DNA of 17,073 bases from Spirochaetaceae bacterium (GTDB lineage Bacteria; Spirochaetota; Spirochaetia; DSM-27196; SKKC01), in contig PUOG01000015.1 in NCBI GenBank assembly GCA_003552745.1, positions 1 to 17,073 of the forward strand, read 5' to 3'. The position numbers were made by a program, and so were the translations under genes. Below the pieces are notes generated by a model. The model was not told the origin of the DNA. It worked only from the letters and a program-made list of their open reading frames with translations, and searched no databases. Below are positions 6,753-13,458 of the stretch, piece by piece; the first letter of the stretch is position 1; every line of letters begins with the position of its first letter.

Positions 6753-7730
6753 TCAATCGGATGCTCGACGCGTGGCGATCCGCTCGAGGTGGCCGAGGAT
6801 GTAATCGACTGCCTGTGTCCCGCACTCTTCGTGCAGATAGTGCCCGCAATCGGGAAGTACGTTCACCTGTGAGTTGGGAAGCTGGTCGGCGAGCCGGAGA
6901 CTCAGCTCCGGTGCAGCGATGCTGTCGTGATTGCCTGCAAGCACGAGCGTCGGATGGGTGACCGAAGGGAGCTGATCGAGCGGGCCGAACGGCTCGACGA
7001 CCCGCAGTTGCTCGACGATGCTGCGTTCCCAGTCGTGAACGCGGGTCAATCGCGCGTACAACGGCTCGACGGTTGCGTTCAAACCGTCTTCGGCTTCGGG
7101 GGAAGCCGCGTTTCGCTGTTCAACCGGATGCGGACCGAACCCGAGCGAAACCGCATGTGCGACCAGGCGCCATGCAGATGCCGGAAGCCGCGCCGAGCTG
7201 ATAAGAGGATATGGTGCGTCGTAGACGAGTGGGCTGATGAGAACGAGTCCGGCGACCGAATCGGGGTATGCGAGGGCGAACTGGAGTGCGATGGCGGCCC
7301 CGTACCCGTGGGCTATGAGCACTACCGGCTCGTCCTCCAGCTCGAGTACGAGCTCTCGCACTCTCTGAACCCGTGCTTTGAGGGTGTACGGGTTATGATC
7401 GCGGTACGGAGCGGTTACCCGCTCGCTCAATCCCGATCCGGCCTGATCATACGCGACAACGTTGCGATCCTCCGCGAGGTGGCGAACCAGTGACCGAAAG
7501 GAGATAAGCTGATCTCCAAAGGTATGAAGGAGAAGTGCCGTCGGTTCGGGATCGGCTGAATCGGACTTCCAGGTCCGGTAGTGAATCGAGACTCCGTCGA
7601 GCTCGATGAAGTGAGAGTTCTCGGCTGCGAAGAGTCTCGGGTCGACTCGGTATCCGGATGTTGGATAGGGAAGGAACAGTACCACTATCGCCAGAAAAAG
7701 TACCGCGGTGGCCGCTGTGTGTACTGCCAA
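6753..7730 (-). CDS. Membrane-anchored alpha/beta-hydrolase homologue lacking the nucleophile
   Basis: A 325-residue alpha/beta-hydrolase fold protein. Residues 5-22 are strongly hydrophobic (ATAVLFLAIVVLFLP), so it is probably anchored in the membrane with the fold outside. Core motifs: LLLHTFG (66-72, oxyanion region), NVVAYDQAGSGLS (90-102), the nucleophile elbow LIAHGYGAAIAL (138-149), LVLAGNHD (262-269, acid D269) and CGHYLHEE (295-302, base H297). The elbow normally reads G-x-S-x-G; here it is A-H-G-Y-G, with Gly142 (codon GGG at 7305-7307) in place of Ser. The protein may be a pseudo-enzyme or use another chemistry. The listed start is TTG with no ribosome site, and the frame stays open upstream. 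It follows the DUF1707 gene on the same strand. Confidence 0.85.
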   Translation of the reverse strand: MAVHTAATAVLFLAIVVLFLPYPTSGYRVDPRLFAAENSHFIELDGVSIHYRTWKSDSADPEPTALLLHTFGDQLISFRSLVRHLAEDRNVVAYDQAGSGLSERVTAPYRDHNPYTLKARVQRVRELVLELEDEPVVLIAHGYGAAIALQFALAYPDSVAGLVLISPLVYDAPYPLISSARLPASAWRLVAHAVSLGFGPHPVEQRNAASPEAEDGLNATVEPLYARLTRVHDWERSIVEQLRVVEPFGPLDQLPSVTHPTLVLAGNHDSIAAPELSLRLADQLPNSQVNVLPDCGHYLHEECGTQAVDYILGHLERIATRRASD

Positions 7731-7788
7731 TCGCCGGCGTGAAATCGGACGTATGTCCTCGCCGCTGTCACTGCGATCCGTGATACAG

Positions 7789-8406
7789 CTACTCCTTGCG
7801 CTTGACGTCGACTCCGCCGAAGAGCGCGAAACCGTTCACGCGAATAGTCGGTGCGTTCGGATCCCCCTTGAAGCTCGTGCCGTCGAAACCACCGAATATC
7901 CCGAAACCGCGCACATCTACGTTAACATCTTTCGGCACGATGATGTCGACGCCGCCGAATACTGCGACGCAGTCGATCGTGTACACCGAACCGGGCTGCA
8001 GCTCCGCATCGCGAAAGTCGAAGTCCGATCCACCGAACACATTCACCGAGCGAGTATGCAGTGCGGGAGTTCCTCCCTTCCGCTCCGAGCCGGAAAAGAC
8101 ACAGATCACCGTGTCCGACTCCTCGTATGACGGTCTTGTGCTCGTCCCTTGAGCGAGCGAGTCGCGACGGCGAGCGGCGGGGACCGCGGCGGCGGTGGGG
8201 TCGATCTCCGGGAGATCGGCAACGAGCCGGCGCAACTGTCGCAGATCCAGTGCTTTGTTCGCGGTGTCGAGTCGCTGTTCGAACTCCTGCTCGGTGAGAT
8301 AGTCCCCGGCGTACGCCTCGGCGATTCGATCGACGAAGCGTTGCCGCATGCTCTCGGTGATCTCGTAGCCGCCGCGTTCCTCACGACCGTTATCCATGTG
8401 GGACAT
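7789..8406 (-). CDS. DUF1707 / LiaF-like C-terminal domain protein
   Basis: A 205-residue protein. The N-terminal part is a DUF1707/SHOCT-like helical module (VDRIAEAYAGDYLTEQEFEQRLDTANKALDLRQLRRLVADLPE, about 25-67, quoted here only by its outline V-D-R-I...L-P-E). After a linker comes a C-terminal beta-solenoid-like part with F-G-G-x-D turns at about 124, 150, 171 and 196, as in the cell-wall stress protein LiaF/YvqF. There is no membrane helix, so it is probably cytoplasmic or peripheral. The frame is open to an ATG at 8460, but those 18 extra codons use codons rare in this window (CTA, TTG, ATA) and lack homology, so I start at the ATG at 8404-8406 (8397 is equally possible). It is transcribed ahead of the hydrolase gene and divergently from the mla operon. 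Confidence 0.8.
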   Translation of the reverse strand: MSHMDNGREERGGYEITESMRQRFVDRIAEAYAGDYLTEQEFEQRLDTANKALDLRQLRRLVADLPEIDPTAAAVPAARRRDSLAQGTSTRPSYEESDTVICVFSGSERKGGTPALHTRSVNVFGGSDFDFRDAELQPGSVYTIDCVAVFGGVDIIVPKDVNVDVRGFGIFGGFDGTSFKGDPNAPTIRVNGFALFGGVDVKRKE

Positions 8407-8556
8407 CTTATGCGGGAGACATATGGCAAGCAATAGCTTGCGTTGCACGATAGGACTCATATTCAGTATTCTTAGGCGTACGGTGATCTACTCGGTACGG
8501 AATCTATCGTCCGCCGTTCTCGACGGACCGGCCCAACCCAATAGAGGAGCCCTCAA

Positions 8557-9669
8557 GTGAAAACACCTGGGAAACTGGCCAAGGCGCTGATTTTCATTGC
8601 GGTGTGCGTGGCACTTCTCGCTGTCTTCTTTATATCGGTCGCCGGCGATCGCCTGCTCCGCTCCTACGAGACGTACTATGTTGAGTTCGAGAACGTGTCC
8701 GTAGACGGACTGGAGGTCGGCGGTACCGTGCAGTATCGAGGCATATCGGTCGGCAACGTGCGCAGTATCGAGTTCAGCACGGAAGATCCCGACGTGATCC
8801 TCGTTGAGATCGGCATTGAGACCGGTATCCCGGTGCGCTCGGACGTCCGGGCATCGGTTGCTCCGGTCGGCATATCAGGCATCAGTCAGCTTCAACTCAG
8901 CGGCGGGTCGTCCGATGCTCCGCTCCTCGAACCGGGCGATCGACTGAGCGCCGAAACCTCGCTCATGGCAACGCTCACCGGCTCGGCGGAGAGCGTGGCC
9001 GGCGGGGTTGACGAGTTGATCGAGGCGCTGGTCGAGGTGCTCGGACCGGAGAACCGGGAGCAGTTTTCCGCGCTGCTCGGCAGCCTCCGGGGAACCGTGG
9101 ACGATGTACGCCCCGGTGTGCGCACCATCGTCGGCAACTTCGAGGAAGTAAGTTTGCGTGCGGTCGATTCGATGGACGGTATCGAGTCGGCGACCCGAAA
9201 CCTTCAGACGATTGCCGCCAACCTCGAGCGTACCAGCGGTGAGCTCCAACTCGGGGAAACGATGGACGGGATCGAGTCGGCGGCCCGGAGTTTGCAGACC
9301 GTCGCCGGTAATATTGAGAGAAGTACCGCCGAATTCCAGCTCAGCGAAACCATGGAAGGCATAGAGTCGGCTGCACGGAGCCTGCAGACGATTACCCGCA
9401 ATCTTGAAGAAAGTACCGGCGATCTTCAGCTCGCCGAGACCGCCGAAACACTGAACCGCTCCGTGAATAACATTGACTCGGTCATTACGCGGGCGGGGAC
9501 AACGGTCGATGAGTTCGGTCTTATTGTCCAGGAAAACCGGCACGCGGTGACGAGCAGCCTTCGTTCGTTCCAGCGTGCCATTCGCTCGCTCAGCGATGTG
9601 GCATCACAAATCGACAGCGATCCATCGCTGCTGTTGCGCGGGCGAAGCGGTGGGAGTACGATCCGATGA
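8557..9669 (+). CDS. MlaD-family protein (MCE domain) with 30-residue repeats
   Basis: A 370-residue inner-membrane-anchored lipid-transport subunit. Residues 10-28 are a transmembrane helix; an MCE domain follows at about 38-115 (YYVEFENVSVDGLEVGG, VQYRGISVGNV, SVAPVGISGISQLQL), which should form a hexameric ring in the periplasm through which phospholipid passes. The tail (about 140-350) is long and helical. It contains three tandem 30-residue repeats at 206-235, 236-265 and 266-295, each built on M-D/E-G-I-E-S-A-x-R-x-L-Q-T-I. The GTG start at 8557 is supported by AGAGGAG at 8543-8549. It overlaps the next gene by 4 nt (ATGA). With the following three genes it forms the complete mla operon, which keeps the outer-membrane lipid balance in related systems. 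Confidence 0.92.
   Translation: MKTPGKLAKALIFIAVCVALLAVFFISVAGDRLLRSYETYYVEFENVSVDGLEVGGTVQYRGISVGNVRSIEFSTEDPDVILVEIGIETGIPVRSDVRASVAPVGISGISQLQLSGGSSDAPLLEPGDRLSAETSLMATLTGSAESVAGGVDELIEALVEVLGPENREQFSALLGSLRGTVDDVRPGVRTIVGNFEEVSLRAVDSMDGIESATRNLQTIAANLERTSGELQLGETMDGIESAARSLQTVAGNIERSTAEFQLSETMEGIESAARSLQTITRNLEESTGDLQLAETAETLNRSVNNIDSVITRAGTTVDEFGLIVQENRHAVTSSLRSFQRAIRSLSDVASQIDSDPSLLLRGRSGGSTIR
9172..9441 (+). repeat. Three in-frame 90-bp tandem repeats inside mlaD
   Basis: Units at 9172-9261, 9262-9351 and 9352-9441 encode three copies of a 30-residue helical repeat. Unit 2 and unit 3 share IESAARSLQT; unit 1 has IESATRNLQT. A diverged fourth copy may follow (residues 296-327). The DNA has diverged more than the protein, so the units are old and kept by selection rather than recently copied. 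Confidence 0.85.
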
Positions 9670-10286
9670 CTGAACTGAAACGATTATCGATTGTGCTGCT
9701 TGCCTTGGTGACACTCGGCTGCTCGATCTTACCCGAACCTCGGGAGACCTACTACTACGCGATCGAATACCAGTCGCCACCTGACCTGCCTCAGGGCTCG
9801 TCCCTTGGCGTGGTGCGTGTTCTCGAGACGTCGGTGGCTCCAGCGTACGATCGCCGACAGATCGTGCTGCGTGGCGAAAGCGCACGCTATCAGTACCTGG
9901 GAGATGACATGTGGGGCGTTGAGCTGCGCGATTCGCTGCAGACGCTGCTCGAGCGCTATTTCGAGGAGGCGGGTACCTACTCTTCGGTGCTCGGTGAGTT
10001 CGATCGTGGGGTTGCCGACCACGAGATTCACTCGGCGATTCGGCGTCTGGAATATGTTGATGGTGACACGCCGCATACACGCGTCGAGCTTGTTCTGGAG
10101 GCGCGATCGAAGGGCGATTCGGCCCGAACGATTGCACGGCATCACGTGGACTACAATGAGCCGACGTCCGGAAACGGCGGACTCGAGAGGTTCGCCGGTG
10201 ATGTCAATCGCGTCATGCTCGAAGCGATCTACGATTTCGATTCGAAGATTCGCGACGCCGGTGAAGACGGTCGGGCCGGGCGATGA
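9666..10286 (+). CDS. ABC-type transport auxiliary lipoprotein (PqiC-like)
   Basis: A 206-residue predicted lipoprotein of the ABC_trans_aux/PqiC type. The signal (KRLSIVLLALVTLGC) leads to Cys19. The lipobox is T-L-G-C, relaxed at the -3 position compared with enterobacterial ones but acceptable in groups such as spirochaetes. The mature part opens with the family-like YYYAIEY and runs through GVVRVLETSVAPAYDRRQIVLR, the pattern of strand and helix typical of PqiC/LptE-like auxiliary proteins. It should sit on the periplasmic side and contact the MCE ring or the outer membrane. It overlaps mlaD and the permease gene by 4 nt each, so all are translationally coupled. It takes the place that the soluble MlaC has in the E. 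coli operon. Confidence 0.85.
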   Translation: MTELKRLSIVLLALVTLGCSILPEPRETYYYAIEYQSPPDLPQGSSLGVVRVLETSVAPAYDRRQIVLRGESARYQYLGDDMWGVELRDSLQTLLERYFEEAGTYSSVLGEFDRGVADHEIHSAIRRLEYVDGDTPHTRVELVLEARSKGDSARTIARHHVDYNEPTSGNGGLERFAGDVNRVMLEAIYDFDSKIRDAGEDGRAGR

Positions 10287-11383
10287 GCGACGAGCGGCTG
10301 ATCGCGAAGCAAAGCGTCTGCTCCGATGGTGACCGACTCGTGCTCGCAGGAGAGCTGACCCGGTATAGGGTTCCGGCGATTTCGCGGGAGCTTAGAAGAG
10401 TCCAACTGGCGCAGCTACGCGCCGTCGACCTCTCGCGCGTGACCAGGCTCGACAGCGCGGGAATCGGTATGCTCGAAGGACTGCGAGACGGGTTGTTCGG
10501 AAAGCCGCTCGAGCTGCGTGACGCCGCGCCGAACGTCTCCGAGATGCTCGAGCTGTTTGCCGGTGAGCCGGTCGAGCCGGCGCCGGTAGAGCGAAGTCGA
10601 ATCACCATCCGCGACGTTTTCGACACGCTCCGGTATGTGTTCGGCATTCTCGTCGATGCGTTTATCCTCAGCGGCGAGATATTCTACTGGTCGGTACGTA
10701 ACGTCGTGCGCCCCTCCGGTCACCGCAAGGGGGAGGTCACTGAGCAGATTATCGTGACCGGGTTGAACGCAGTGCCGATCGTATCCACCCTCTCGTTCAT
10801 TATCGGGGTGATTCTCGCGCTGCAGGGTGCGGTCCAGCTCCAACGATTCGGCGGCGGACCGTTTCTTGCGGATCTCATGGGACTCGCGATGGTGCGCGAG
10901 ATGGGGCCGTTGCTGACCGCGATTATCGTCACCGGACGCAGCGGTTCGGCGATAGCCTCGGAGATCGGCACGATGCGGGTGACCGACGAGCTCGATGCGC
11001 TGCGAGCAATGGGAATTCGGCCGGTTGAATACGTGATCGCCCCGAAAATGATCGCCTTCACGATTGTAACGCCATTGCTCTCGATTCTGAGCGCCGCCGT
11101 CGGCCTGCTCGGCGGCGTGTTGATAAGCACGACCTTCGTCGGGCAGCCCGCGCAAAGCTTCATCGATCGTGCCGTGGGAATCCTCGGTGTACCCGATGCG
11201 GCGTTTCTCATGTTGAAAGGTCTTCTGTTCGGCTGGGCGATTATGATGACGAGCTGTTACTGCGGTTATCAGGTCACCGGCGGAGCGGTCGAAGTAGGTC
11301 AGGCTACCACGCAGGCGGTTGTCTCGTCGATTTTCGCGATTGTCGTGCTGAACGTCATCTTCAGCCTCTGGTACATCTTATGA
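10283..11383 (+). CDS. Lipid ABC permease MlaE with N-terminal STAS (MlaB-like) domain
   Basis: A 366-residue protein that fuses two Mla parts. Residues 1-95 are a STAS domain with the strand-turn AVDLSRVTRLDSAGIGML (D49, S58 in DSAG), equal to the separate MlaB of E. coli. Residues about 105-366 are the MlaE permease, with several hydrophobic segments (about 155-182, 205-230, 250-285, 305-330, 345-365) and the conserved MVREMGPLLTAIIVTGRSG plus SEIGTMRVTDELDALRAMG coupling region that contacts the ATPase. It lies in the inner membrane and forms the channel entry for phospholipid. It overlaps both neighbours by 4 nt. STAS-MlaE fusions are known in several phyla, so this is not unique. Confidence 0.93.
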   Translation: MSDERLIAKQSVCSDGDRLVLAGELTRYRVPAISRELRRVQLAQLRAVDLSRVTRLDSAGIGMLEGLRDGLFGKPLELRDAAPNVSEMLELFAGEPVEPAPVERSRITIRDVFDTLRYVFGILVDAFILSGEIFYWSVRNVVRPSGHRKGEVTEQIIVTGLNAVPIVSTLSFIIGVILALQGAVQLQRFGGGPFLADLMGLAMVREMGPLLTAIIVTGRSGSAIASEIGTMRVTDELDALRAMGIRPVEYVIAPKMIAFTIVTPLLSILSAAVGLLGGVLISTTFVGQPAQSFIDRAVGILGVPDAAFLMLKGLLFGWAIMMTSCYCGYQVTGGAVEVGQATTQAVVSSIFAIVVLNVIFSLWYIL

Positions 11384-12168
11384 GCAAACGGTCGACAGCG
11401 GTTCTACGTGTACGGAACCTTCGCTCCCACTACGGCGATGTCGAAGTGTTGCACGGCGTCGATGCGACATTCTCGGGCGGGAAGATCACCGTCGTGGCGG
11501 GTCGCAGCGGATGCGGAAAGACGACGCTCCTTCGCAATATCCTTCGTCTCATAAATCCGACCTCCGGAACGATCGAGCTATTCGGCCGGGATATCAGTGA
11601 ACTCGATGAAGATGAGCTGATAACGTTGCGCCCGCGGATCGGAGTGCTTTTCCAGAACGGTGCGTTGCTTCAGAGCCTGACCGTCGGCGCCAACATAGCC
11701 GTACCGCTCGAGCAGCATACGCGACTTCCGGCGGACGTGATCGAGCGAATCGTGCTGCGCAAGCTGGAGCTCGTGGAGCTGGTCGGAGTCGAGCGCCTGA
11801 TGCCCTCCGAGCTCTCCGGTGGCATGCGAAAACGTGCGGCGCTGGCACGGACCCTCGCCCTCGACCCGGAGATCGCCTTCTTCGACGAGCCGAGCGCGGG
11901 GCTCGATCCGGTCACCGCCGCTTCGCTCGATCAACTCATAGTCGGACTGAACCGCAAGCTCGGCATTACGGTAATCGTCGTGACGCACGAGCTGAACAGC
12001 ATCCGTCGCATCGCCGACAGGATGCTCTTTCTCGACGACGGCGAGGCGGTCTTCGAAGGAACGCTCGAGGAGGCGGAAACGTGCGAGATCGAATCGGTGC
12101 GTCAGTTCTTCATACAGGGTAGCAGCTCACACTCGGATGTAGCGGAGTCCGTTCAGGCGCCGGCGTGA
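11380..12168 (+). CDS. mlaF: Lipid ABC transporter ATP-binding protein MlaF
   Basis: A 262-residue cytoplasmic ATPase of the Mla complex. All catalytic motifs are present: Walker A GRSGCGKT (41-48), Q-loop FQNGALLQSLTV (91-102), signature LSGGM (145-149), Walker B IAFFDEPSAGLDP (165-177) and H-loop VTHE (His203). The Q-loop LFQNGALLQSLTV and the FFDEPSAGLDPVTA stretch are typical of MlaF rather than importer ATPases. The C-terminal tail ends with acidic and polar residues. It is the last gene of the operon, with a 4-nt overlap with mlaE, and converges on the esterase gene with 23 nt between stops. Start ATG at 11380. Confidence 0.95.
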   Translation: MSKRSTAVLRVRNLRSHYGDVEVLHGVDATFSGGKITVVAGRSGCGKTTLLRNILRLINPTSGTIELFGRDISELDEDELITLRPRIGVLFQNGALLQSLTVGANIAVPLEQHTRLPADVIERIVLRKLELVELVGVERLMPSELSGGMRKRAALARTLALDPEIAFFDEPSAGLDPVTAASLDQLIVGLNRKLGITVIVVTHELNSIRRIADRMLFLDDGEAVFEGTLEEAETCEIESVRQFFIQGSSSHSDVAESVQAPA

Positions 12169-12191
12169 ACGGCCGGGCGGCGATCCGGGCC

Positions 12192-12869
12192 CTACCGGAC
12201 CGACAGGATCGCGTTTATGCGCGCGATCTCGTCGTCATTCACGGTATGGCCCATGCCCGGATAGATCTGTTTGTCGACTTCGGCCCCGAGCCGGGCGAGC
12301 GTTTCGGCGGTTTCGTCTACGCGCTCCTTCGGAATGTGCATATCCACGTCGCTGCAGCCGAGAACGACCGGCGTGCCGTTCAGCGAACCTTCGTAGTCGC
12401 GAGCGGTACCCGGAGCACCGATGAGTCCGCCGCTGAGTCCGAACACTCCGCCGAGTCGGAATCCCCCGGCTCCGGCCCGCGATGCGGCACGAGCGGCGTA
12501 TTCGGTTGCGAGACACGCTCCCTGGCTGAATCCCAACAGGTAGATCGACTCGGAGGCAATGCCGGCTTCCATCGCCCGATCGACGAGAGTGTCTATGGTG
12601 GCGAGCGCCGAAGAGACACCGGGTTCGTTCCGTTCGATCGATTCGAGAAAACTGTACGGATACCAGGTGAAGTCGTGCGCCTGGGGGGCGATCACGTAGA
12701 ACCCGGGAAGGCCGAGATAGTCGGTGAGACCGACGATGCTCTCGGCGGTCGTTCCGCGACCGTGGATGAGGATTATGGCTCGATCGGCGGCGCCGAGCTC
12801 TACGCCGGCGGTCATGCCGCTGTCCGGGCTGTGCGGTCCGGGGTTTTCGTTCGGGAGTCGCCTCACCAT
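12192..12869 (-). CDS. Serine esterase, phospholipase/carboxylesterase family (YpfH-like)
   Basis: A 225-residue alpha/beta hydrolase of the carboxylesterase/lysophospholipase group. It has IILIHGRG (oxyanion region, about 32-39), FTWYPYSFLESIERNEPG (about 67-84, a strong family signature), the nucleophile elbow LGFSQG (Ser115), the acid region GCSDVDMHIP (about 171-180) and the base GMGHTVND (His208). The triad is complete, in contrast to the other hydrolase in this window. No signal peptide is seen, so it is cytoplasmic. The frame is open to ATG 12926, but the first 19 residues look non-family; I chose ATG 12867-12869, although 12926 is possible. It stands next to the mla operon, but on the opposite strand, and a link with lipid turnover is only a guess. 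Confidence 0.88.
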   Translation of the reverse strand: MVRRLPNENPGPHSPDSGMTAGVELGAADRAIILIHGRGTTAESIVGLTDYLGLPGFYVIAPQAHDFTWYPYSFLESIERNEPGVSSALATIDTLVDRAMEAGIASESIYLLGFSQGACLATEYAARAASRAGAGGFRLGGVFGLSGGLIGAPGTARDYEGSLNGTPVVLGCSDVDMHIPKERVDETAETLARLGAEVDKQIYPGMGHTVNDDEIARINAILSVR

Positions 12870-12937
12870 CGTATCTCGAAAATAGAGTGGGGCACCGCAC
12901 GCGTCAAGAGCGGCCAAATTGCGCATTTTTCTTCTTG

Positions 12938-13017
12938 CCCGCGCGGGTTACAGAAGTTTGCAAACGTGATGGCGCATGTTAGTCTTTGAAGCGAATAGAT
13001 TGGGCGATAAGCGCCAT
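12938..13017. promoter_or_regulatory. Palindromes upstream of the Fur-family gene
   Basis: Three dyads lie in the esterase/Fur divergent region: CCCGCGCGGG (12938-12947), GTTTGCAAAC (12956-12965), and ATGGCGC (12969-12975) with GCGCCAT (13011-13017) 35 nt apart. They surround the likely promoter of the regulator and could be operators. None fits the classical Fur or PerR box, so I cannot say which protein binds them. Confidence 0.4.
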
Positions 13018-13032
13018 TAAGAGGTAAAAGAT

Positions 13033-13458
13033 ATGGGCGAACATCAACTTGAGCACTTCATACGATCCGGCGGCCTCAAGGTTACACCGCAGCGCCTCAT
13101 GCTGCTGCGCGAGATCGAAGCACAAGGCCACCTCGACGTCGATGAGCTGTTTCGGCGGGCGCAGGCCCACTTCCCTTCGATTTCCCTTGCGACGATCTAC
13201 AAGAATCTCCATACGCTGTCGGAGAATGGAATCCTGCGCGAGGTTCCGCTGCCGGGGAAACGGTCGGTTTACGAGCTTCATCACGCCGAGCATGTCCATT
13301 TTTTCTGCCATGAATGCAGTAAGGTGTGCGACGTCGAGGCCGATATGAGCGATATCGCGGATATGCTTCGCGAGCGAACCGGTTATCAGTTCGACACGAT
13401 GCGGGTGACACTCGGCGGTCCGTGTCCCGGCCCCGACAAGTGCATGCGCGAGGAGTAA
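13033..13458 (+). CDS. Fur-family transcriptional regulator
   Basis: A 141-residue metal-dependent DNA-binding regulator. An N-terminal winged helix (about 8-78: LKVTPQRLMLLREIEA, then SLATIYKNLHTLSENGILREV) is followed by a dimerisation and metal domain. Visible ligands are H33, E81, H87 and H89 (YELHHAEHVHF, regulatory metal site) and Cys92/Cys95 (CHEC) with Cys131/Cys137 (CPGPDKC), a structural zinc site whose second pair is spaced C-x5-C. Position 81 is Glu, as in Fur, not the Asp that makes PerR peroxide-sensitive, so an iron, zinc or manganese sensor is as likely as a peroxide sensor. The ATG at 13033 has GAGG 8 nt upstream. Its end overlaps the ribosome site of the next gene. Confidence 0.92.
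   Translation: MGEHQLEHFIRSGGLKVTPQRLMLLREIEAQGHLDVDELFRRAQAHFPSISLATIYKNLHTLSENGILREVPLPGKRSVYELHHAEHVHFFCHECSKVCDVEADMSDIADMLRERTGYQFDTMRVTLGGPCPGPDKCMREE

Noticed and set aside
8426..8441. Inverted repeat GCAAGC-AATA-GCTTGC near the DUF1707 start
   Set aside because: It is a 6-bp dyad that could occur by chance; it may lie in the divergent promoter region, but I see no second copy or promoter match to support an operator.
8509..8528. Hairpin GTCCGCCG-TTCT-CGACGGAC in the mla leader
   Set aside because: One mismatch and no ribosome-site or terminator context; probably not regulatory, so not listed as a feature.
9172..9441. CRISPR array
   Set aside because: The 90-bp repeats are adjacent, in frame and coding within mlaD, with no spacers.
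8875..9543. A 222-codon open frame on the - strand inside mlaD
   Set aside because: It follows the mlaD repeat period only because it is the complement; no homology or start signal.
12165..12989. A 274-codon open frame on the + strand opposite the esterase gene
   Set aside because: The esterase on the - strand has a full catalytic triad and family motifs; this frame has neither motif nor ribosome site.
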